A DNA stretch of 64,000 nt from positions 1-64,000 of the forward strand of contig JAZSON010000024.1 in the NCBI GenBank assembly GCA_045536965.1, written 5' to 3'. Positions 59,527 to 64,000 of the stretch are shown in pieces (the first letter of the stretch is position 1; each line of letters starts with the position of its first letter). Made by a program: the position numbers and the translations under genes. Under the pieces are notes generated by a model. It ran no database searches, was not told the origin of the DNA, and saw only the letters and a program-made list of their open reading frames with translations. This DNA comes from UBA5448 sp045536965 (GTDB lineage Bacteria > Bacillota > Clostridia > Oscillospirales > SIG627).

Positions 59527-59612
59527 CCTCCATCGCCCCCCCTCTTTATTCGGTTTATATTATCCCACTTTTGCATCAAATTATATCCATCCATCTATGC
59601 GTCTTTTTCCGT

Positions 59613-62021
59613 TTATGCCTTTTCGCAGTACAAAATAACCTTTCCGCCAAAACCACCGTCGGCGTGTTGGTTTTCATAGATGTTCATTTTCGGCTGATAT
59701 TTTCCCACCCACGCGGCAGGTGTTTTATCAAAATAATCGGTATCGATACAAGCGCCCGCAATGGTGTTGGTCACGGCGATTTTCAATTCGCTCCCCCGCT
59801 TCACTCCCGACACCTTGACAAAATAGGGCGGCATGGTCACGGTGGCTTTTTCCTCCCCATCGACATAGACCTTGGCATAATGGAGCAGATCGCCCAAATC
59901 CAGATATACATCTTTAGCGGGAATGTCAAAATCAATTTTGGCCAAATAGCTTACTTCTCCCGAGAACCTTTTATCCCAATTTCCCGTTGCCATCGGCAGT
60001 GAATGGGGAGCGGGATAATGATTTTCAGCACCTCTGTCCCCCACCTTAAAGATGCGGGAAACATAGCCCGAAAAGTCCTCTAACTTGCCGATTTTTATAA
60101 AACTTTTCTTTTCTTGCGCCGCAATCTCTACATCGCTGAAGAAATATACTCTCCCCTCACCGCTTTCCAAGTTTCCGCTTACAAAACTCATTTCATCCTT
60201 TTGTTTTGCATGAATGCGGTAAATATCCCCTGTCAGCAAATCCATTTCATAACAAGGCTTATCTTCAAAAAACGTGACGGTAAAATCTTTCTTTTCGCCG
60301 TTTTCATTGAAGATAAAATAGTAGTGGGCATCTGGGCCGTCCACACGGCGCGCCATAATATTGGTCGTGTCGCACAAAACGGTCGGCTCGATTTTTTCGA
60401 CGGTATTCTTTAAAATTTCTTTTACCTCGGGCAGTTCAAACTCTCCCTCGGGCACAAAAACATAGTCATAGCAAACGAAATCGTTTTTAAGTTTTGATCC
60501 CTCTACCCTGCAGTTTAAGACAAAATCCTCATCGATGATGTCAAATGAAACGCCCTTGCTTTCCAGCATTTCGCCGATTTCTTCAAAGCTTGCAATGGCA
60601 ATACCCGCTTCTTTCCCACCGCTGTTGATGGTGTTTGTCGGGAAATACAAGGCGGTTTTTATGAAAGGGGTATTCTCCTGCATCATAAACTGCAAACGTT
60701 TGGTGTATGCATTGATGCTATGAAGCATATCGGTGCCCAAAAAGGGAGGGACAAAATTGGGGCGGTATTGGAAAGGCAAAATCCCTTCATGCTCATAAGA
60801 AGAGGTCATGAAATTAAAATGATTGATACCTCTCGCCGCCTGAAAACCCAAAATATAGCGCATGTCTTCATGGGTAAGGTAGCCGCCGTAAACGGCAAAG
60901 CTTTCACTGATACACACCTTGCTGCCAATCTGTCTTGCGGCGCTTGAAGCAAACCGCGGGAAAAACTCAATCCCCTCGGGACAGCTTTTATCCCCCTCTT
61001 TTCCCTTGGGAGATTCAATTTGTCCCCAAATGACATCAATTCCGGGTACATCAAAGGCGCGCAGCATTTTCATGGGGTTGCCGTAATGCAGTATGGTATA
61101 ACCGTAGCTTTCATGGTCGCGGTCAAGGTGTCCCGTCGATTTCATATTATGGTCATTGAGCCACTTTTTCATGGTCAAAAAGTAATTTTCACAAACCAAA
61201 TCCCCGCAAAGACGCTCGTAATCCATCTTTGCTTGCTTTTGTTTGCGGGTGATAGGCTCTTTGTCATTCATGATATAGGGCAAGTAGTCACCCAAATCGT
61301 ATCCGAAACGCGCCCGAAATTTCTTATCAAGATCGGTGGAATAAGTCCTGAGTTGCGACTCATCGTCAAACATATACACAACTTGGTTTCCGATCATATC
61401 CCCCAAAGCCGCGGCAATTTTTTCATGCGTCAGTTCCAAAAAGGTTTGGGTCACTTCCAACATACCAATATCGGTATTCAAAGGATTATCGTTGCCGATG
61501 GCAGTATTGGTCCAAAAATAGACAGTCAATTCACAATCGCTTTCGGGTGTATAGCCGTCACAGACACGGACATCCCCTGCGAATGCAGAGAGGGTGTTTT
61601 CAGCCGATACGAAATTTTCTCCCGCCTTCAACACCTTTTTTGTTTTTTCCAACTTCTTTTCGCCAAATCTCACATCCCGTTTGCAGACCTGCCCACAGGC
61701 CATTCCCGAGGGGAATCCTCCCTCGTTGTAAAGCCAGGTATGCATACCGATACTGTCGGCATATTGGTGCGCAAAGGCAAGCAACGAAAGATATTCGTCC
61801 GACAAATAATCGGGCGACAGAGCAGTGTTTCTCAGTCCCGGTCTGAAATTTTTCGGTTCAGCCAAAACATACATAGCTTCGATCCCATTTTTCTTCATGC
61901 CATCCAGCCGCTCTTTGATACCCTCGCGGGTGATGGTTGTGTTCCAAAGCCATGTATAAACGGGAGCATAACGGGAAGAAACCTCTTCCATTTTGCCGTT
62001 TTTAAAAATCTCGCAGTTCAT
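59613..62021 (-). CDS. GH106-like glycoside hydrolase (alpha-L-rhamnosidase type)
   Basis: The 802-residue protein begins with a TIM barrel (YAPVYTWLWNTTITREGIKE, GIEAMYVLAEPKNFRPG, MHTWLYNEGGFPSG) typical of the large GH106-like family, with MFDDESQLRTYSTDL and LDRDHESYG barrel loops and SESFAVYGGYLTHEDM. The C-terminal ~150 residues are a GH2-type sugar-binding jelly roll (DIPAKDVYLDLGDLLHYAKV). No signal peptide. The start at 62021 has AGGAG upstream. It sits 22 bases after the isomerase gene, so a two-gene operon is likely. Rhamnose as substrate is inference. Confidence 0.75.
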   Translation of the reverse strand: MNCEIFKNGKMEEVSSRYAPVYTWLWNTTITREGIKERLDGMKKNGIEAMYVLAEPKNFRPGLRNTALSPDYLSDEYLSLLAFAHQYADSIGMHTWLYNEGGFPSGMACGQVCKRDVRFGEKKLEKTKKVLKAGENFVSAENTLSAFAGDVRVCDGYTPESDCELTVYFWTNTAIGNDNPLNTDIGMLEVTQTFLELTHEKIAAALGDMIGNQVVYMFDDESQLRTYSTDLDKKFRARFGYDLGDYLPYIMNDKEPITRKQKQAKMDYERLCGDLVCENYFLTMKKWLNDHNMKSTGHLDRDHESYGYTILHYGNPMKMLRAFDVPGIDVIWGQIESPKGKEGDKSCPEGIEFFPRFASSAARQIGSKVCISESFAVYGGYLTHEDMRYILGFQAARGINHFNFMTSSYEHEGILPFQYRPNFVPPFLGTDMLHSINAYTKRLQFMMQENTPFIKTALYFPTNTINSGGKEAGIAIASFEEIGEMLESKGVSFDIIDEDFVLNCRVEGSKLKNDFVCYDYVFVPEGEFELPEVKEILKNTVEKIEPTVLCDTTNIMARRVDGPDAHYYFIFNENGEKKDFTVTFFEDKPCYEMDLLTGDIYRIHAKQKDEMSFVSGNLESGEGRVYFFSDVEIAAQEKKSFIKIGKLEDFSGYVSRIFKVGDRGAENHYPAPHSLPMATGNWDKRFSGEVSYLAKIDFDIPAKDVYLDLGDLLHYAKVYVDGEEKATVTMPPYFVKVSGVKRGSELKIAVTNTIAGACIDTDYFDKTPAAWVGKYQPKMNIYENQHADGGFGGKVILYCEKA

Positions 62022-62043
62022 CGCGCTTCTCCTAACCAAAAGT

Positions 62044-62622
62044 TTATTCGGGCTTTTTATCGAAATCCAGCGTCAAAGGATAGTCACCGAGTTTATTGAC
62101 CTTAAAGCCGTTTTTCTTATATTCTTCATAATCAAAAGCATCCAGCTCGTCCATGGCAAGCTTGTGGAACTCGTAAAAATTGTGCCACCACTCCCAGCCG
62201 CTTCCAAGGGAATTTTTCAAGTACACATCGGCAATGTCGCAGGCGGTCTGCGGAGCAACGTAAAAAGCTCCCATGGCAAGCACATTGACACCGTTTCCCG
62301 TGATCGCGCGCTGTGCGGCAGGCAAGCTTTCCACCACACCTGCATGGACACCGGGACATTTGCTTGCAGCAATATGAATACCCATTCCCGTACCGCAAAA
62401 CAGGAGCGCTCTTTCATAATTCCCCTCGGAAATTTCAGCGCCCACACGCAAACCCACACGATGGAACATCAAATCGGTATCATCGGGATCAGAGTCCTTT
62501 TTCACCCCGAGATCGAGAATTTTCCATCCTTTTTTCTCCAAATGCTCCACCACGATTTCTTTTAAAGGAAATCCCGCAAAATCCGCGCCGACCACCAAAT
62601 ATTTATCTTTCACCGTTTTCAT
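62044..62622 (-). CDS. RpiB/LacA/LacB-family sugar-phosphate isomerase
   Basis: The 192-residue enzyme begins MKTVKDKYLVVGADFAGFPLK and contains the catalytic Cys in ALLFCGTGMG, with NGVNVLAMGAF. Such enzymes interconvert aldose and ketose phosphates (ribose 5-P, galactose 6-P, allose 6-P). It is longer than RpiB (~150) through a C-terminal extension. AAAGGAG decides the start. Its place before the GH106-like gene suggests use of the released sugar. Confidence 0.88.
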   Translation of the reverse strand: MKTVKDKYLVVGADFAGFPLKEIVVEHLEKKGWKILDLGVKKDSDPDDTDLMFHRVGLRVGAEISEGNYERALLFCGTGMGIHIAASKCPGVHAGVVESLPAAQRAITGNGVNVLAMGAFYVAPQTACDIADVYLKNSLGSGWEWWHNFYEFHKLAMDELDAFDYEEYKKNGFKVNKLGDYPLTLDFDKKPE

Positions 62623-62705
62623 ATGACCGCTCCTTTGAATCTTTTTTCCACCCACATTGTACCATATTGATGTGTATTTTGCAACCTAATTTCTCCCCTG
62701 TCGGC

Positions 62706-62732
62706 ACCCTTTGCAAAAACCGTACATATACT
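62706..62732 (+). promoter_or_regulatory. possible sporulation sigma-E/K promoter of cotJ
   Basis: CATATACT (62725-62732) fits the CATAnnnT -10 of late mother-cell sigma factors; AC (62706-62707) lies 17 bases upstream as in sigma-K promoters. No sigma-A type promoter is visible. Confidence 0.4.
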
Positions 62733-62795
62733 GACAACGGCGGTAAAAACCGCTAATCTGAAAAAAGGAAGCGCCCGATGGCGCGATCAATATAA

Positions 62796-63074
62796 ATGCA
62801 CAAATATTATCGCTACGCACAGCAGGGAAATGGTTTAGTATGTGCAAACTGTGCGGGAAACCCTCCTCCCGTGCAACCCCGCCAAAACGGGGCACAAGAC
62901 CGTGATTCCGTCTCCACATGTTGCCTGTGCGACAATCAACCCATTTCGCTGGCCATGGCGTATGTCAAAGAGCAACCCTTTGATGTACTCTATGAACCCT
63001 GCGAAGGCTGGAAAGCAGGTACCCTCTTTCCCGACTTGTATATGCCTTACTGTATAGGAGGGAAAACACGATGA
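62796..63074 (+). CDS. cotJA: spore coat-associated protein CotJA
   Basis: The 92-residue protein ends with the CotJA pattern ISLAMAYVKEQPFDVLYEP, GWKAGTLFPDLYMPYCIGG. The N-terminal half is extended with a CxxC pair (CANC, and CCLC), unlike the ~80-residue Bacillus protein. CotJA is made in the mother cell and joins the inner spore coat. Its stop overlaps cotJB (ATGA). The ribosome site is weak. Confidence 0.88.
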   Translation: MHKYYRYAQQGNGLVCANCAGNPPPVQPRQNGAQDRDSVSTCCLCDNQPISLAMAYVKEQPFDVLYEPCEGWKAGTLFPDLYMPYCIGGKTR

Positions 63075-63337
63075 ATGACAACATGAACCGCAAAACACTT
63101 TTCGACACCATAGGCGCCGTCAGCTTCGCCATGGATGAGTTGCGGCTGTTTTTAGACACCCATCCCAATTGCAGCCAAGCACTCGCTTGCTTCAATGAAT
63201 ACAAAACCCGCCGCCACGAGCTGGTAGCGCAATACACCAATCAATACGGCCCCCTCGATGCCTATTATCCCGACACGGAGGGCGGCTGCTGGAATTGGAA
63301 CGCAGGTCCAATGCCATGGAAAGGAGAGGCAAACTAA
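63071..63337 (+). CDS. cotJB: spore coat protein CotJB
   Basis: The 88-residue protein shows the CotJB pattern TLFDTIGAVSFAMDELRLFL, DTHPNCSQALACFNEY and YGPLDAYYPDTEGGCWNW, with PWKGEAN at the end. It is the middle gene of the cotJABC operon, overlapping cotJA by four bases and ending one base before cotJC. Confidence 0.92.
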   Translation: MNDNMNRKTLFDTIGAVSFAMDELRLFLDTHPNCSQALACFNEYKTRRHELVAQYTNQYGPLDAYYPDTEGGCWNWNAGPMPWKGEAN

Positions 63338-63338
63338 T

Positions 63339-63614
63339 ATGTGGGGTTATGAAAAAAGATTGCAATTTCCCGTCAACATCAAAAATCCCGATGCAAGAGC
63401 TGCCAAAGTCATCATTTCTCAATACGGCGGGCCCGACGGTGAACTCGGCGCATCCCTCCGTTATCTCTCTCAACGCTTTGCCATGCCCAACCAACGCGTT
63501 GCCGGCCTTTTGACCGATATCGGTACCTTCGTTTCTAAAGTGGTACACTTGTATTTAGGAGCCACCGTTTTTGATACGGTAAATCTCCATTTTTCAGGCA
63601 AAATATTTAGGTAA
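63339..63614 (+). pseudogene. cotJC: cotJC 5' part, interrupted by an integrated element
   Basis: Codons 1-63 are CotJC, the manganese-catalase-like coat protein: MWGYEKRLQFPVNIKNPDAR, GGPDGELGASLRYLSQRF with metal-ligand Glu35, and AGLLTDIGT. At 63528 homology stops; relatives continue TEExxHxE with the next metal ligands, here TFVSKV follows and the frame ends at 63614 within foreign DNA. AAGGAGAGG upstream gives normal translation. The junction falls in GATATCGGTACC. The convergent recombinase gene follows immediately. The 3' part of cotJC should lie at the far end of the element, outside this window. Confidence 0.9.
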
Positions 63615-64000
63615 AGATCAACGGTGTCTTTATCGATGATCACCATCTTGTCAAGGATTTGCTTGTAGAACTCGTCCTCGTATTCAACGCCGTTTACAAG
63701 ATCAATGATTGCCTTTTCAATGTCCGTAAACAACTGCTCCTGCTGAACTTTCAAGGTATTGCCATTGGTGATGCTGTCAATTTGTATTTTGATGTCAGTC
63801 ATCACTCCGTCAATCTTTTCACGTTCTGCAAGAAACTCCCCTTTGTCAATGTTACCCTCCATATACAATTCCAAAAGCCGACTGCGCTTGATGCTCATTT
63901 CATCCAGCTTCTTTTGAAGCTGTTTTGTACTACTATTCAGCGAATTATCAGAAAGTACAGATTTAATGGCTCTTAAAAGATTTCGGGTGATTTTCTCACG
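63470..64000 (-). CDS. large serine recombinase, C-terminal part (5' end outside window)
   Basis: The visible 176 codons are the helical C-terminal end of a large serine (resolvase/invertase-type) recombinase: KKLDEMSIKRSRLLELYMEG, IDKGEFLAEREKIDGVMTDI, VNGVEYEDEFYKQILDKMVI and DLYLNILPEKW. This coiled-coil-rich region follows the zinc-ribbon domain in such integrases. The catalytic domain is beyond the right edge. The frame crosses the integration junction near 63527 and its last ~20 codons are antisense cotJC, ending at 63470. Position and convergent orientation identify it as the element's own integrase/excisionase. Confidence 0.88.
   Translation of the reverse strand, partial: REKITRNLLRAIKSVLSDNSLNSSTKQLQKKLDEMSIKRSRLLELYMEGNIDKGEFLAEREKIDGVMTDIKIQIDSITNGNTLKVQQEQLFTDIEKAIIDLVNGVEYEDEFYKQILDKMVIIDKDTVDLYLNILPEKWRFTVSKTVAPKYKCTTLETKVPISVKRPATRWLGMAKR

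Overview
The window looks like chromosome from an anaerobic, spore-forming gut member of the Clostridia (Oscillospirales/Christensenellales-like; exact genus not determinable by eye). Supporting signs are Clostridia-type promoters and Shine-Dalgarno sites, an oxygen-independent class III ribonucleotide reductase with its radical-SAM activase, formate-tetrahydrofolate ligase plus MetF, a CotJ spore-coat operon, a SpoIIQ-like M23 protein, and many glycan-active enzymes. Most of the window is moderate GC; 13.6-17.8 kb is clearly AT-richer and looks acquired.

Layout. 1-10.4 kb holds four tandem paralogous lipoproteins (the first cut by the left edge) with two beta-helix domains each. Every gene has its own TTTACA-N17/18-TATnAT promoter, and the three with a visible 3' end have a terminator. 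After birA comes a fifth copy that has lost its N-terminal third (11.6-13.6 kb), directly next to the AT-rich island. The island carries a metallophosphoesterase, a toxin-like ParB-domain protein overlapping a DUF4417 gene, an AAA ATPase and fragments. 17.9-23 kb holds nrdD, nrdG and two creatininase-family genes; tandem NrdR-type boxes precede nrdG and, unexpectedly, one creatininase gene. 23-29 kb: a frameshifted GH20-like gene, a cysteine hydrolase, thioredoxin plus ferredoxin-thioredoxin-reductase catalytic chain, an SGNH hydrolase and a MATE exporter. 28.6-30.8 kb: a nucleotidyltransferase/four-helix-bundle pair, a 107-residue orphan between two copies of a multi-hairpin repeat, and tRNA-Tyr/tRNA-Thr. 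31-40 kb: PAP2 phosphatase, DegT aminotransferase, TIM-barrel isomerase, MATE, MetF, a small sigma-like operon and an LtaS-like enzyme. 40-49 kb: two Gfo/Idh/MocA dehydrogenases, a BspA-type surface protein, a SpoIIQ-like gene whose 3' end is duplicated around an XRE/SLOG pair, a REP-associated transposase, an M29 aminopeptidase and a YbaK-type deacylase. 49-62.6 kb: GH20, tsaB, purC, tsaE, fhs, GH2 beta-galactosidase, MgtE, GH106-like and an RpiB/LacA isomerase.

Right edge: the cotJA-cotJB-cotJC operon begins at 62.8 kb, but cotJC stops being CotJC after codon 63, exactly before its EExxH metal-ligand motif. It is replaced by the end of a convergent large serine recombinase that runs off the window. 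This resembles the skin element in sigK: a sporulation gene split by an element carrying its own recombinase, which might be excised during sporulation. This is the strongest candidate for an undescribed system here.

How genes work together: fhs and metF serve folate one-carbon metabolism; nrdG and nrdD make dNTPs anaerobically; tsaB and tsaE belong to tRNA t6A synthesis; GH2, GH20, GH106-like, Gfo/Idh and isomerase genes suit host or plant glycan breakdown. Functions rest on motif reading only; no database search was possible.
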